DNA of 64,000 nt from Candidatus Cybelea sp. (GCA_036489315.1 DASXFZ010000026.1:24841-88840), one strand, 5' to 3'; shown: positions 26,046-35,672, numbered from the stretch's first letter. Translations and numbers: made by a program. The notes: generated by a model not told the origin, from the sequence alone.

Positions 26046-26663
26046 ATGCTCTTGACGCTGATTCGGCACGGGCCGACCGAGTGGAACGCATCGCGGCGTT
26101 TTCAAGGAAGGACGAACGTTCCGCTTTCACCGACGGGCCGCGCGCACGCACTCGCCGCTGCCGATGCGCTGAAATCGAAGCGGATCGACCGGATCTATTC
26201 GAGCGATCTCCAGCGTGCGTTCGAGACGGCGCAGATCGTCGGAGAACCGCACGACGCGGAGATCCTTACCGACGAACGCTTGCGCGAGTTCGATTTCGGT
26301 GCGTGGGAAGGCTTGACGTGGGTCGAGATCGTCGCGCGCAATCCGCATCTATACGGCCTGGGCTCGACCGCCGCGAAACACTACACGCCCGAAGGCGGCG
26401 AATCGTTTGAAGACGTCTGCGTGCGCGTTGGTTCCTTTCTCGACGATCTGGGGGCGCAGCGGCTCGAGCGAGCCGTCGTGGTGACGCATGCGGGGCCGCT
26501 GCACGCGATGTTTACGGTGCTTAAGCTTTCCGAATCGGCAGCCGGCGGCGAGCATCTTTCGCTGAGCTTCGCGCCGGGCAGCATCTCGCAGCTGCGAGTC
26601 GAGGGCGGAGAAGCGAAGATCCTGCGCGTCAACGATCGACGTCATATCCATGCGGAGGATTGA
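26046..26663 (+). CDS. Histidine phosphatase family protein (phosphoglycerate mutase-like)
   Basis: The product is 205 aa. The catalytic motif LIRHGPTEWN is at the N terminus (phospho-accepting His8), followed by RFQGRTNVPLSPTGR, IYSSDLQRAFETAQI, the acid/base Glu in REFDFGAWEGLTW, and the second His in VVVTHAGPLHAMF. This is the layout of cobC/gpmB-like phosphatases; substrate cannot be told. If it were CobC it would serve the B12 pathway needed by NrdJ, but nothing nearby supports this. The ATG at 26046 is chosen because it begins the conserved beta-strand and because a longer frame would overlap tRNA-Ser. Confidence 0.88.
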   Translation: MLLTLIRHGPTEWNASRRFQGRTNVPLSPTGRAHALAAADALKSKRIDRIYSSDLQRAFETAQIVGEPHDAEILTDERLREFDFGAWEGLTWVEIVARNPHLYGLGSTAAKHYTPEGGESFEDVCVRVGSFLDDLGAQRLERAVVVTHAGPLHAMFTVLKLSESAAGGEHLSLSFAPGSISQLRVEGGEAKILRVNDRRHIHAED

Positions 26664-27258
26664 CGGCCGTTGGGCGCTCCTGCTCGGCCTCGCGGTCACG
26701 GCGCAGGCGCCGCCGCAGCGAACGCCGACGCCGCCGCACTTTACGATCCCTCACGCGTTTACGCCGCGGCTGCTGCGCGTACCGAATAATCTGCTGACGA
26801 ATCCCGGCTTCGAGACGGGGAACGTCGACGGCGGATGGTATCAGTGCGGCAGCGCGCCGGTGTACGTAACGCGACAGCACCCGTTTCGCGGCCGCTACGA
26901 CGAATATTCCGGGACGCGCACGGGCACGGGCGAACCCGCGGGCGATTCGGGCGTCTGCCAGCAGGTGACGATCCCGGCCAATGCCGTGCTGACGGCGCAC
27001 CTCTATCAGCTCAGCGACGAGCGCGACACGGCGTACGCGTTTCAAGAGGCCGATCTGCTCGACAACGGCGGGAACGTCATCGTCAATCTCTACCGCTCCT
27101 CGAATCACGCGAATGCCTGGATCCGCGGCAATTGGAACCTCGGCGCCTATGCGGGCCGCGCCGGCTGGCTCTACTTCGGCGTACACGGGGACGGCGACCC
27201 CAAGCACTCGACGCAGCAGTTCGTCGACGAAGTAACTTTAGGCCCGCGGCGCGAATAG
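26650..27258 (+). CDS. Secreted protein with a carbohydrate-binding-module-like jelly roll
   Basis: The product is 202 aa, with a short signal peptide (WALLLGLAVTAQA) and a Pro-rich linker. The domain starts NLLTNPGFETGNVDGGWYQC and continues through GDSGVCQQVTIPANAVLTAH, LYQLSDERDTAYAFQEADLL and QQFVDEVTLG. The NPGFE-G-x-x-x-x-W opening and the final F-DEV-L strand are those of CBM4/9-like or DUF642-like beta sandwiches that bind glycans. Two Cys could pair. It overlaps the phosphatase gene by 14 bases and is followed by a small membrane protein. The exact ligand is unknown. Confidence 0.68.
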   Translation: MRRIDGRWALLLGLAVTAQAPPQRTPTPPHFTIPHAFTPRLLRVPNNLLTNPGFETGNVDGGWYQCGSAPVYVTRQHPFRGRYDEYSGTRTGTGEPAGDSGVCQQVTIPANAVLTAHLYQLSDERDTAYAFQEADLLDNGGNVIVNLYRSSNHANAWIRGNWNLGAYAGRAGWLYFGVHGDGDPKHSTQQFVDEVTLGPRRE

Positions 27259-27266
27259 TAGGGGGT

Positions 27267-27461
27267 ATGCAGTCGCGCAAAATGATGTGGGTCGGTGTGG
27301 GAATCGGCGTCGTGGGCTTGGCCGCCGCATTGACCTACGCGATCTTCCGGTTGGCCTCCGACGAGTCACGCGAGGACCCGACGACGCAACGCATCCAAGA
27401 GCTGATCGACGAAGCGAACTCTCTGTTGAAGGCGCTTGACGAACAGCGACACAGCGCCTAA
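27267..27461 (+). CDS. Small single-pass membrane protein
   Basis: This 64-aa protein has one transmembrane helix (MMWVGVGIGVVGLAAALTYA) followed by a charged helical tail (TQRIQELIDEANSLLKALDE) that could form a coiled coil, placing it in the class of YtxH-like small envelope proteins. The ATG at 27267 is preceded by the ribosome site AGTAGGGGG. It overlaps the RlmD-like gene by 26 bases, so the two are probably coupled. No known function. Confidence 0.65.
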   Translation: MQSRKMMWVGVGIGVVGLAAALTYAIFRLASDESREDPTTQRIQELIDEANSLLKALDEQRHSA

Positions 27462-28827
27462 CGACGGCTCCGGCCTGCAGGCCGGCGACGAACTGGAGAT
27501 CGAATTCACGGACGTACTCGCCAACGGCCAAGGGGTGGGCCGCGCGGAGGCGCTCGTCGTTTTCTGCTTTGGTCCGCTGGCGGGCGAGCGGGCGCGGGTT
27601 CGCATCGAGACGCGCAAGCGCAGCTACGCGGTCGCCGAAATGCTCGAGCTGCTGCGCGAGTCGCCGGATCGCGCGACGCCCTTCTGCTCGGTCTTCGGAA
27701 CCTGCGGCGGCTGCCAGCTCCAGCATCTCGCCTACGGCGCGCAGCTGAAGTGGAAGCAGGGCGTCGTGCGCAACGCGTTGATGCGGATCGGCGGCCTCGG
27801 TGAAGTCTCGGTCGGCGAAACGATCGGAATGGAGCGACCGCGCGCCTACCGTAACAAAATGGCCCTGGTTGTCGAGCATCGCGATGCGCAGCCGACGCTG
27901 GGCTTCTATCGCCAGCGCTCGCACGACATCGTGCCGATCGACGCGTGTCCGATCGTTACACCGAGGCTCGACACGCTGCTTGCTGAGCTCCTGCGGGCGC
28001 GAACGCGAGCCGCCGGCGCCGCCGTGCTTCGCCCGGCTCGCCACCTCGTGGCGCGAGCGTCGCGCTCCGCCGATCGCGCGGTTCTTAGCGTAACGACCGC
28101 GCGGCCGATCGACGACGGCGAGCAGGTCGCCGCAAAGCTCTTACCCGATTTGCCGTCGGCCGCAGGACTGAGCAACTCGTACGACCCGCGCAGCGGCAAC
28201 GCCATCCTCGGGCGCCACCATCGCTATCTCGCCGGCGCGACGGAGGTCGAAGAAACGGCGGGCGGCGTGCGCTACCGGATTTCGGCCGGCTCGTTCTTTC
28301 AGATCAACGTCGAGATACTCGAGCGCATCTTCGCCTTCATGACGCCGTGGCTCGCGCGGCCGGGACGCATCGTCGACCTCTACTGCGGCGCGGGGACGTT
28401 CGCGCTCTTTTTCGCGCGCCACGGCTGGCAGGTTTACGGCATCGAAGAGAGCCCTCGCGCGATCGCCGAAGCCAATGCCAACGCGCGGCTCAACGCCCTC
28501 TCCGAGCGCGCCCGCTTCGAAACCGGGCGCGTTGAAGAACTGACCCGGGCGCCGCGCGTTGCGAAGATCCTGCGCGAGGCCGATGCCGTTTTTCTCGACC
28601 CGCCGCGGAAAGGCAGCGAAGAGGCCGTCCTGCGCGCGATTGCCGACGCTCGCGTGGGAAAGGTGTGGTACCTTTCGTGCGACGCGGCGACGCTGGCGCG
28701 GGATTTGAAGTTCCTGGCAGCCAAAGGCTACCGGCTCGACGACGTGCAGCCATTTGATATGTTTCCGCAGACCGGGCACGTCGAGACGCTGGTCCGCTTG
28801 GAGCACTCTGAGGTTTCTCGAACTTGA
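27436..28827 (+). CDS. Class I SAM-dependent RNA (uracil-5-)methyltransferase, RlmD/RumA family
   Basis: The product is 463 aa. An N-terminal TRAM domain (GDELEIEFTDVLANGQGVGR) is followed by the iron-sulfur cluster region with FCSVFGTCGGCQLQHL. The Rossmann domain has IVDLYCGAGTFALFF, AVFLDPPRKGSEEAVL, and the catalytic Cys in YLSCDAATLARDLKFL; the end is FDMFPQTGHVETLVRLE. These are the hallmarks of enzymes that methylate C5 of uracil in 23S rRNA (RlmD, U1939) or relatives such as RlmCD; the exact site cannot be told. TTG at 27436 is the likely start. The stop overlaps the TTG start of gatC. Confidence 0.92.
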   Translation: MTNSDTAPNDGSGLQAGDELEIEFTDVLANGQGVGRAEALVVFCFGPLAGERARVRIETRKRSYAVAEMLELLRESPDRATPFCSVFGTCGGCQLQHLAYGAQLKWKQGVVRNALMRIGGLGEVSVGETIGMERPRAYRNKMALVVEHRDAQPTLGFYRQRSHDIVPIDACPIVTPRLDTLLAELLRARTRAAGAAVLRPARHLVARASRSADRAVLSVTTARPIDDGEQVAAKLLPDLPSAAGLSNSYDPRSGNAILGRHHRYLAGATEVEETAGGVRYRISAGSFFQINVEILERIFAFMTPWLARPGRIVDLYCGAGTFALFFARHGWQVYGIEESPRAIAEANANARLNALSERARFETGRVEELTRAPRVAKILREADAVFLDPPRKGSEEAVLRAIADARVGKVWYLSCDAATLARDLKFLAAKGYRLDDVQPFDMFPQTGHVETLVRLEHSEVSRT

Positions 28828-29114
28828 CACCCGATACGATCGACATCCGCTACGTCGCAAAACTCGCGCGCATCGCCCTGACCGACGAAGAGATCGAGCG
28901 CTTCTCCAAAGAGCTCGCGGAGTTGCTCGGCCACGTCAACGCGCTCTCGGAGCTCGATACGGCGAGCGTTCCGGCGACCGCGCAAGTCGTCGAATCTCGC
29001 AACGTCGGGCGTGAAGATACGGTTCGTCCCTGCCTCGACCGCGAGGTCGTCCTCAGTGCCGCGCCGCAGCGGCAGGGCGGTTTCTTCCGCGTGCCCCGCA
29101 TCCTCGCGGAGTAA
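28824..29114 (+). CDS. gatC: Asp-tRNA(Asn)/Glu-tRNA(Gln) amidotransferase subunit C
   Basis: The 96-aa product has the standard GatC layout: YVAKLARIALTDEEIERFSK, ELAELLGHVNALSELDTA, NVGREDTVRP and the C-terminal GGFFRVPRILAE. GatC holds GatA and GatB together in the complex that converts mischarged Glu-tRNA(Gln) and Asp-tRNA(Asn). The TTG start overlaps the stop of the methyltransferase gene, and gatA follows six bases after its stop. Confidence 0.95.
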   Translation: MTPDTIDIRYVAKLARIALTDEEIERFSKELAELLGHVNALSELDTASVPATAQVVESRNVGREDTVRPCLDREVVLSAAPQRQGGFFRVPRILAE

Positions 29115-29120
29115 GGCGGA

Positions 29121-30614
29121 ATGACGATGGAAGCAACGATCGCGCGCAGCGCCGCCGAGATCGCGCGCGACGTCAATGCCCGCACTACCAGCGCCGCCGA
29201 GGTGACGGCCGCGACGCTGGCGCACGCGGAGGCCGTCGAAGGCGAGGTTGGATCGTATCTGACGCTGCTGCGCGACGTCGCCGAGTCTCACGCCCGTCAC
29301 GTCGACGAGCGCGTGCGCAACGGCGCGCACCTGCCGCTCGCCGGCGTACCGATCGCGGTAAAAGACAACATGTGCCTCGAGAACACGCGCACGACGTGCG
29401 GCAGCAAAATTCTCGAGCACTGGATTGCGCCGTACACGGCGACCGCCGTCGCACGCATGCTCGAGGCCGGCGCGGTGCCGATCGGCAAAGCGAACTGCGA
29501 CGAGTTCGCGATGGGCAGCTCCTGCGAAAACTCGGCGCTCGGCGTCACCCGCAATCCCTACGATCTCACGTGCGTCCCCGGGGGATCGAGCGGCGGCTCC
29601 GCCGCGGCGGTCGCGGCTTACGAAGCGGCGATCGGTCTGGGCAGCGATACCGGCGGCTCGATTCGCGAACCCGGCGCGTTCTGCAATCTCATCGGCTTCA
29701 AACCAACGTACGGACGCATCTCGCGCTACGGGCTGATTGCCTTTGCCTCGAGCCTCGATCAGATCGGTCCGCTCACGCGCACCGTGGAGGATGCGGCGTT
29801 CGCCTACGACGCAATGGCCGGCTACGACGTGATGGATGCGACCTCGATCGATCGTCCGGTCGAGCCGGCGGCTTCGGGACTACGCGAGGACCTCTCCGGC
29901 CTGCGCATCGGCCTGGTGCGCGAGTTCGATACGAAGGTTTTGGGCGAGGAGAGCGACGCGCTCTATCGCAACGCCTACCGCGATCTCGAACGCCTGGGTG
30001 CCGAGCTGGTCGAAGTCTCGCTGCCGACGGCTGACTACGGCTTGGCGACCTACTATCTGATCGCGCCCGCGGAGTGTTCCTCGAATCTCGCGCGCTTCGA
30101 CGGCGTGCGCTACGGCCTGCGGGTCGAGGGCGAGGACGTGCGCTCGATGTACGACAAGACGCGCGCCGCCGGGTTCGGCCCGGAGGTGAAGCGGCGCATC
30201 CTCATCGGCACGCACGCACTTTCGAGCGGCTACTACGACGCGTACTACGTTCGCGCCCAGAAGGCGCGCACGCTGATCGCGCGCGATTTCGCGGCCGCCT
30301 TTGCCGGCTGCGATCTGATCGCGTGCCCGGCGGCGAGCTGTCCGGCGTTCGAGTTCAACGCCAAGAGCGATCCCTACAGCATGTATCTGATGGACTACTA
30401 CACGATTCCGATGTCGCTGGCCGGCTTGCCGGCGCTCTCGGTGCCGTGCGGCTGGGTCATGCCCGAGGGCGCGAGCCGCCCGATGCCGATCGGCCTGCAG
30501 CTTGCGGCGCCGCTCTTTGCCGAGCGGCTGCTGCTGGGCGCCGCCCATGCGTACGAGCGCGCGACCAATCACGCGCTGGCGCACAAGCCGGAGCTTGCAG
30601 GAGTGCGAGCGTGA
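29121..30614 (+). CDS. gatA: Asp-tRNA(Asn)/Glu-tRNA(Gln) amidotransferase subunit A
   Basis: This is the 497-aa amidase-signature enzyme that releases ammonia from glutamine for GatB. The Ser-cisSer-Lys triad is visible: Lys81 in PIAVKDNMCLE, cis-Ser156 in VPGGSSGGSAA, and nucleophile Ser180 in GSDTGGSIREPG. The conserved YGLIAFASSLDQIGPLTRT and the C-terminal AAPLFAERLLLGAAHAYER also fit GatA. It is the second gene of gatCAB, and its stop overlaps the GTG start of gatB (GTGA). Confidence 0.96.
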   Translation: MTMEATIARSAAEIARDVNARTTSAAEVTAATLAHAEAVEGEVGSYLTLLRDVAESHARHVDERVRNGAHLPLAGVPIAVKDNMCLENTRTTCGSKILEHWIAPYTATAVARMLEAGAVPIGKANCDEFAMGSSCENSALGVTRNPYDLTCVPGGSSGGSAAAVAAYEAAIGLGSDTGGSIREPGAFCNLIGFKPTYGRISRYGLIAFASSLDQIGPLTRTVEDAAFAYDAMAGYDVMDATSIDRPVEPAASGLREDLSGLRIGLVREFDTKVLGEESDALYRNAYRDLERLGAELVEVSLPTADYGLATYYLIAPAECSSNLARFDGVRYGLRVEGEDVRSMYDKTRAAGFGPEVKRRILIGTHALSSGYYDAYYVRAQKARTLIARDFAAAFAGCDLIACPAASCPAFEFNAKSDPYSMYLMDYYTIPMSLAGLPALSVPCGWVMPEGASRPMPIGLQLAAPLFAERLLLGAAHAYERATNHALAHKPELAGVRA

Positions 30615-32065
30615 CGCAGTACGAAGCGGTCATCGGCGTGGAGTGTCACGTCGAGCTCAAGACGCAGACCAAGATGTTCTGCGGCTGCCTCAACGAGTTC
30701 GGCGGCGAGCCGAACACGAAGACGTGCCCGGTCTGTTTGGGAATGCCCGGCGCGCTGCCGGTGCCCAACGAACAGGCACTCACGCACATCGTTCGGACGG
30801 GGCTCGCCTTCGGCGCCGAGATTCCGGTGTTTTCGAAGTTCGATCGCAAGAACTACTTTTATCCCGACATGCCCAAGGATTACCAAATTTCCCAGTACGA
30901 CATGCCGCTGACCGTCGGCGGCGAGGTGATGTACTGGCTCGATGACGGCTCGCTGAAAAGCTGCCGCCTCACGCGCATCCACCTGGAAGAAGACACCGGC
31001 AAATCGACGCACGCCGGTTCGGGCGACGGCCGCATCGCCGGCAGCTCGTACTCATTGCTCGATTTCAATCGCGCCGGCGTTCCGTTGATGGAGTGCGTCT
31101 CCGAACCCGAGCTGCACAGCGCGCGCGACGCCGTCGCCTACCTCGAGTCGCTGCGCCGGACGCTGCTGGCGCTCGGCGTGAGCGACGTGAAGATGGAGGA
31201 AGGCTCGCTGCGCTGCGATGCCAACGTTTCCGTGCGTCCGGCCGGCTCCGATCGGCTCGGCACGAAGACCGAGATCAAGAACATGAACTCGTTCCGTTCC
31301 GTCGAGCGCGCGATCGAGAGCGAGATCGCGCGGCAGATCGCGTTGCTCGCGGGCGGCGGGCGAATCGTTCAGGAGACGCGCGGCTGGGACGAGCTCAAGG
31401 GCGTCACGCATTCGATGCGCAGCAAGGAAGAAGCGCACGACTACCGTTACTTTCCCGATCCCGACCTCGTGCCGCTGGAGATTCCACGCGAGCTCGTCGA
31501 CCGGCTGCAGGCCGCACTCCCGGCGATGCCGTGGCGCCGCTTCGAGCGGTACACCAAGGAGTACGGCCTCGCCGTCAACGCCGCGACCCAGCTGATCGAT
31601 AATCTCTCGCTCGCGCAGTATTTCGACGACGTCGTCGCGCGTAGCCGCAATCCGCAGCAGTCGAGCAACTTCGTGCTCGGCGAGCTCTCGCGCTTGGCCA
31701 ACGAGACCGGCGTTGCGGTCGCCGATTCGAAGGTCGACGTCGGGCATCTCGCCGAGCTGATCGAGCTCGTCGAGGGCAAGAAGATCAACTCGAAGATCGC
31801 TAAGGACCTGCTCGTGCGCATGTGGGACGGCGCCGGTTCACCCACGGCGCTCGTCGAGCGCGAAGGCTTGGCGCAGACCAGCGACCCGGCCGCGATCGAG
31901 CGATTCGTCGACGAGGTGCTGGCCGCCAACGAAAAGGTCGTCGCCGATTACAAAGCCGGCAAAACCAACGTGCTCGGCTTTCTCGTCGGCCAGGTGATGA
32001 AGGCCTCGCGCGGCAAGGCCGATCCGGCCCTGGCCAACGAGCTGGTAAAGACGAAGCTCGCGTAG
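30611..32065 (+). CDS. gatB: Asp-tRNA(Asn)/Glu-tRNA(Gln) amidotransferase subunit B
   Basis: This is the 484-aa kinase/transamidase subunit that activates the mischarged tRNA with ATP. Landmarks are IGVECHVELKTQTKMFCGC, TCPVCLGMPGALPVPNEQA, YFYPDMPKDYQISQYDMPL, EEGSLRCDANVSVRP and the KIKNMNSF-like TEIKNMNSFRSVERA, followed by the C-terminal GatB/YqeY helical domain. The GTG at 30611 is chosen because it gives the conserved N terminus; the frame is open further upstream only because it shadows gatA. Part of the gatCAB operon. Confidence 0.96.
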   Translation: MTQYEAVIGVECHVELKTQTKMFCGCLNEFGGEPNTKTCPVCLGMPGALPVPNEQALTHIVRTGLAFGAEIPVFSKFDRKNYFYPDMPKDYQISQYDMPLTVGGEVMYWLDDGSLKSCRLTRIHLEEDTGKSTHAGSGDGRIAGSSYSLLDFNRAGVPLMECVSEPELHSARDAVAYLESLRRTLLALGVSDVKMEEGSLRCDANVSVRPAGSDRLGTKTEIKNMNSFRSVERAIESEIARQIALLAGGGRIVQETRGWDELKGVTHSMRSKEEAHDYRYFPDPDLVPLEIPRELVDRLQAALPAMPWRRFERYTKEYGLAVNAATQLIDNLSLAQYFDDVVARSRNPQQSSNFVLGELSRLANETGVAVADSKVDVGHLAELIELVEGKKINSKIAKDLLVRMWDGAGSPTALVEREGLAQTSDPAAIERFVDEVLAANEKVVADYKAGKTNVLGFLVGQVMKASRGKADPALANELVKTKLA

Positions 32066-32078
32066 CCCGCCGATTCCG

Positions 32079-34424
32079 ATGAGCCTCGCAGATGCTCGCA
32101 CCCTCGACGCGCTCGACTTCGCGCGAGTGCGCGAGCGTGTCGTCTCCGCGACGCGGACGCAGCGCGGTCGTGCGTTGGCCAACGATCTGCTGCCCGATGC
32201 GGATTTTGCGATCGTGCGCCGGGAGCAGCTGCGCACCGAAGCGATGCGCTCGCTCGCGGCGAGCGCCGACGTCACGATCATGCCGGCGATCGACACGGCG
32301 CCCTACACCGAAGCCGCGCAGGTCGGCCGAACGCTCGCCGCGGCGGAGCTGCGTTCGGTCGGCGATGCGCTGGCAGCGGCCGCCGCCGCGCACAAGGCGG
32401 TGCGCGAGCATCCGGACTTAGCCTCGGTCGTCGCGCCCTACACGCCGTTGCGCGAGCTGGCGCATTCGCTCGTCGACGCGATCGACGAACGCGGCACGGT
32501 TCTGGATCGTGCATCGCATGCGCTGGGGCGGATCCGGCGCAGCCTCGTTGCGGCGCAAGGCGAGGCGCGCGATCGCATCTCTTCGATCCTCAACGGCGCC
32601 AAGTACGCCAAAGCGATTCAGGACCGCGTGGTCACGATTCGCAACGGGCGCTTCGTCATTCCGATTAAGGCGGAGTTTGCCGGCAGCCTGCCCAGCATCG
32701 TGCACGATACCAGCTCGAGCGGCCAGACGCTCTTCGTCGAGCCGCTGTCGGCGCTCGACAGCAACAACCGCGTGCGCACGCTGCAGATCGAAGAGGAGCG
32801 CGAGGTGCAGCGCGTTCTGCAGGTACTCTCCGCGCAAGTCGGCGCACGCGCGGCCGAGGTCGAGGCGAACGTCGAAGTGCTCGCAACGCTCGATCTGCTC
32901 GCGGCGAAGGCCGAACTGGCGCGCCGCGGCGGCGGCGTGATGCCCGAGCTGAGCGACGAGCCGAGTTTGATCGTCGACAATGGCCGGCACCCTTTGCTCG
33001 ATTCGCGTGCGGTGCCGCAGTCGCTGCGGCTCGACGACGCGACGCGGCTGCTGGTGATCAGCGGCCCGAACATGGGAGGCAAGACCGTCGCGCTGAAGAT
33101 GGCCGGGCTCTACGTCGTCATGGCGTATTGCGGACTGCAGCTGCCGGCCGGCGGGGCGACGTGCATCGGGCGCTTCGAGCGCGTGGTCGCCGATATCGGC
33201 GACGAGCAGTCGCTGGCGGCCAACGCGTCGACCTTCTCCGCGCACTTACAGCGCATGCGCGAGATCCTCGAAGATGCCGGCTCGCGCACCTTGGCGATCG
33301 TCGATGAAATCGGCGGCGGCACCGAACCCGCGGCGGGCACGGCGCTCGCGGTCGCGATGCTCGAACGGCTGCTGGCATGCGGCGCGAAAGCGATCGTTTC
33401 GACGCACTCCACGGAGCTCAAGCTTTTCGCGCACTCCACGCCCGGCGTCGCCAACGCGAGCGTTCGCTTCGACTCGACAACCTTTCAGCCAACCTTCGAG
33501 CTCGACATCGGCGCGCCGGGGCAGTCGCTGGCGTTTCCGCTCGCGACGCGTCTGGGTCTTTCCGAGGCAATCGTCGCGCGCGCGACCGAGTTGATGGAGG
33601 ATCGCGAGCGCGATTACGAAGCGGCGCTTGCCGAGCTTTCGCTGCGCAACAGCGAGCTGCGGGAGTCGCGAACGCGCTTGGAGGGCGAACGCCGAGCGGT
33701 CGCCGTGCAGGGCGAGTCGCTGCGGCACGATCGGGACGAGCTCGATGCGCAGCGGCGCCGCTTCGGCGCGAACGCCGAAGAGCGTTTGGCGCAGGGTCTG
33801 CGCGATTTCACCCGCGAGCTGCAGCGGCGCGCCGACGAATCGTCAGAACACGGTGCGCGACGGCGCGCGCGCGTGACGCCGGGGCAGACGGCGGCGCTGG
33901 CTCAAACGATCGAAGCGATCCGTCAGGATCTCGGCATCCGCCCCGAAGCGCAGCGCGCGCAGGACGATCAAACCTTTGCGCTCGGCGATCGCGTGCGGAT
34001 TCGCTCGCTCGATCAAGAAGCCGTCGTTTCGGAGGACTGGGACGAAAGGTTGCTCGTTTCGATCGGTTCAATGAAGATGATGGTGGAGAAAAGCGATGTC
34101 ACGCGTTTGGGGGCGCCTCCCAAACGCGCGCGGTCGAGCGCCGTCACCGCCGATACGCGGATGGCGGCGGCTGGTAGAAGCGTCGCGTCGCTCGACGTAC
34201 GGGGAAAGCGTTACGCCGAAGCCGAGCCGCTGGTCGAACGCTGGATCGACGATGCGCTGCTTGCGGGTAACCTCGAGTTGCGGCTGATTCACGGTAAGGG
34301 AACCGGCATGTTGGGGCGCGGCCTGCAGGAGTATCTTCGCGGTCATGCGGCGGTGACGAGCTACCGCTACGGTAACGAAGAGGAGGGATCCAGCGGCGTG
34401 ACGATCCTGGAGCTGCGCGGGTGA
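32079..34424 (+). CDS. mutS2: Endonuclease MutS2
   Basis: The 781-aa product begins with the helical clamp (ALDFARVRERVVSATRTQRG). The core has FVIPIKAEFAGSLPSIVHDT, the ABC ATPase Walker A ISGPNMGGKTVALKMAGL near residue 330, Walker B TLAIVDEIGGGTEPAAGTAL, and the H-loop IVSTHSTELK. A coiled region around 500-600 and a C-terminal Smr nuclease domain (SLDVRGKRYAEAEPLVERWI, LIHGKGTGMLGRGLQEYL) complete it. MutS2 does not repair mismatches; it suppresses recombination and, in some bacteria, acts in ribosome rescue. It lies between gatB and tyrS, with its stop overlapping the tyrS start. Confidence 0.95.
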   Translation: MSLADARTLDALDFARVRERVVSATRTQRGRALANDLLPDADFAIVRREQLRTEAMRSLAASADVTIMPAIDTAPYTEAAQVGRTLAAAELRSVGDALAAAAAAHKAVREHPDLASVVAPYTPLRELAHSLVDAIDERGTVLDRASHALGRIRRSLVAAQGEARDRISSILNGAKYAKAIQDRVVTIRNGRFVIPIKAEFAGSLPSIVHDTSSSGQTLFVEPLSALDSNNRVRTLQIEEEREVQRVLQVLSAQVGARAAEVEANVEVLATLDLLAAKAELARRGGGVMPELSDEPSLIVDNGRHPLLDSRAVPQSLRLDDATRLLVISGPNMGGKTVALKMAGLYVVMAYCGLQLPAGGATCIGRFERVVADIGDEQSLAANASTFSAHLQRMREILEDAGSRTLAIVDEIGGGTEPAAGTALAVAMLERLLACGAKAIVSTHSTELKLFAHSTPGVANASVRFDSTTFQPTFELDIGAPGQSLAFPLATRLGLSEAIVARATELMEDRERDYEAALAELSLRNSELRESRTRLEGERRAVAVQGESLRHDRDELDAQRRRFGANAEERLAQGLRDFTRELQRRADESSEHGARRRARVTPGQTAALAQTIEAIRQDLGIRPEAQRAQDDQTFALGDRVRIRSLDQEAVVSEDWDERLLVSIGSMKMMVEKSDVTRLGAPPKRARSSAVTADTRMAAAGRSVASLDVRGKRYAEAEPLVERWIDDALLAGNLELRLIHGKGTGMLGRGLQEYLRGHAAVTSYRYGNEEEGSSGVTILELRG

Positions 34425-35602
34425 CGGCGGCCGAACTGCTCGACGGTTTCGATCACGTCGAGACCGTTGCCGATTTCGAGCAACGGCTCAAGCTGGGGCG
34501 TCCGCTTCGGGTCAAGCTGGGAATCGACCCGACGAGCCCCGATCTTCACCTCGGCTTTATGGTGGTTCTGAATCAGCTGCAGCGCTTCGCGCAAGCGGGG
34601 CACCATGTGACGCTGATCATCGGCGATTTCACCGCGCGCATCGGGGATCCGAGCGGACGAAACGTCACGCGTCCGCAGCTTTCGCAAGAAGAGATCGAGG
34701 CGAACATGCAGACCTACACCGAGCAGGCCGGCAAGGTGCTCGATCTGGAGCGCATCGAGATTCGCTACAACTCCGAATGGCTCGACAAGCTCGGCTTCAG
34801 CGATCTGGTGAAGCTGCTGGCGAAGGCGACCATCGCGCAAATGCTCGAGCGCAACGACTTTCACGAGCGTTTCGAGGCCGGCGCGCCGATCTCGCTGCAC
34901 GAGCTGCTCTATCCGGTGGCGCAGGCCTATGATTCGGTGGCGATCGAAGCCGATGTGGAGCTCGGCGGGACGGATCAACTCTTCAACCTGCTTCTCGGCC
35001 GCCACTTTCAGCGCGAGTTCGGGCAGCTGCCGCAGATTTGCGCGACCGTGCCGCTGCTCGTTGGCCTCGACGGCGAGAAGAAGATGAGCAAGTCACTCGG
35101 CAACTACGTCGGCGTCGGGGAATCTGCGACCGAGCAGTTTGGGAAGCTGATGAGAATCTCCGACGAGCTGCTTCCGGCATACGCGCGGTACGCGGCGTTC
35201 CGCTCCTCGGGAGATTCGGCTAAGCTCGACGACGACATCGCCGCCGGGCGCGTGAAAGCGATGGATGAGAAGAAGCGGCTTGCGGAAGAAATTGTGGCGC
35301 GCTATCACGGTGCGGGTGAGGCTGCGGCAGCGCGCGATTTCTTCGAGCGCACCGTCCAGCGCAAAGAGATTCCAACGGAGAACCTGCCGGAGATCGAGCT
35401 GGGCGATTGCAAGCGCGTCAGCGAACTTCTCGTCAAGGCGGGTTTTGCCGAAAGCAAACGCGCCGCCGAACGATTGATTTCCGGCGGCGGCGTGAAGATC
35501 GACGGCGAACCGGTGAAAGAAGCGAATCAGCCGTGGAATACTACCGAGCCGGCCGTCTTGTCGGTAGGCTCCCGCAGGTTCGTCCGCATTCTGCGCTCTT
35601 AG
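34421..35602 (+). CDS. tyrS: Tyrosine-tRNA ligase
   Basis: This is a 393-aa class I synthetase. The HIGH-like box is DLHLGF (residues 42-47), the tyrosine pocket includes YPVAQAYDSVAIEADVELGG, and the KMSKS loop is at residues 221-225. A C-terminal S4 RNA-binding domain (VSELLVKAGFAESKRAAERL, then GGGVKIDGE) ends the protein. Length and motifs fit the long bacterial TyrRS (TyrZ-like) class. The GTG start overlaps the mutS2 stop (GTGA). It is the last gene of the methyltransferase-gatCAB-mutS2-tyrS run. Confidence 0.95.
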   Translation: MTAAELLDGFDHVETVADFEQRLKLGRPLRVKLGIDPTSPDLHLGFMVVLNQLQRFAQAGHHVTLIIGDFTARIGDPSGRNVTRPQLSQEEIEANMQTYTEQAGKVLDLERIEIRYNSEWLDKLGFSDLVKLLAKATIAQMLERNDFHERFEAGAPISLHELLYPVAQAYDSVAIEADVELGGTDQLFNLLLGRHFQREFGQLPQICATVPLLVGLDGEKKMSKSLGNYVGVGESATEQFGKLMRISDELLPAYARYAAFRSSGDSAKLDDDIAAGRVKAMDEKKRLAEEIVARYHGAGEAAAARDFFERTVQRKEIPTENLPEIELGDCKRVSELLVKAGFAESKRAAERLISGGGVKIDGEPVKEANQPWNTTEPAVLSVGSRRFVRILRS

Positions 35603-35653
35603 GGAGGCGCAAACGGCCTAACCCGTGGGCCGAGCGGCCGAACAGGCGCGAGG

Positions 35654-35672
35654 GCCTTTTGCTCAAAAAGGC
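35654..35672 (+). terminator. Possible weak terminator hairpin after tyrS
   Basis: A perfect 7-bp stem GCCTTTT/AAAAGGC with loop GCTCA lies 52 bases after the tyrS stop. It is followed at a distance by GGGTTTTTC rather than by an immediate T run, so it may be a weak terminator or just a stable hairpin ahead of the next gene. Confidence 0.3.
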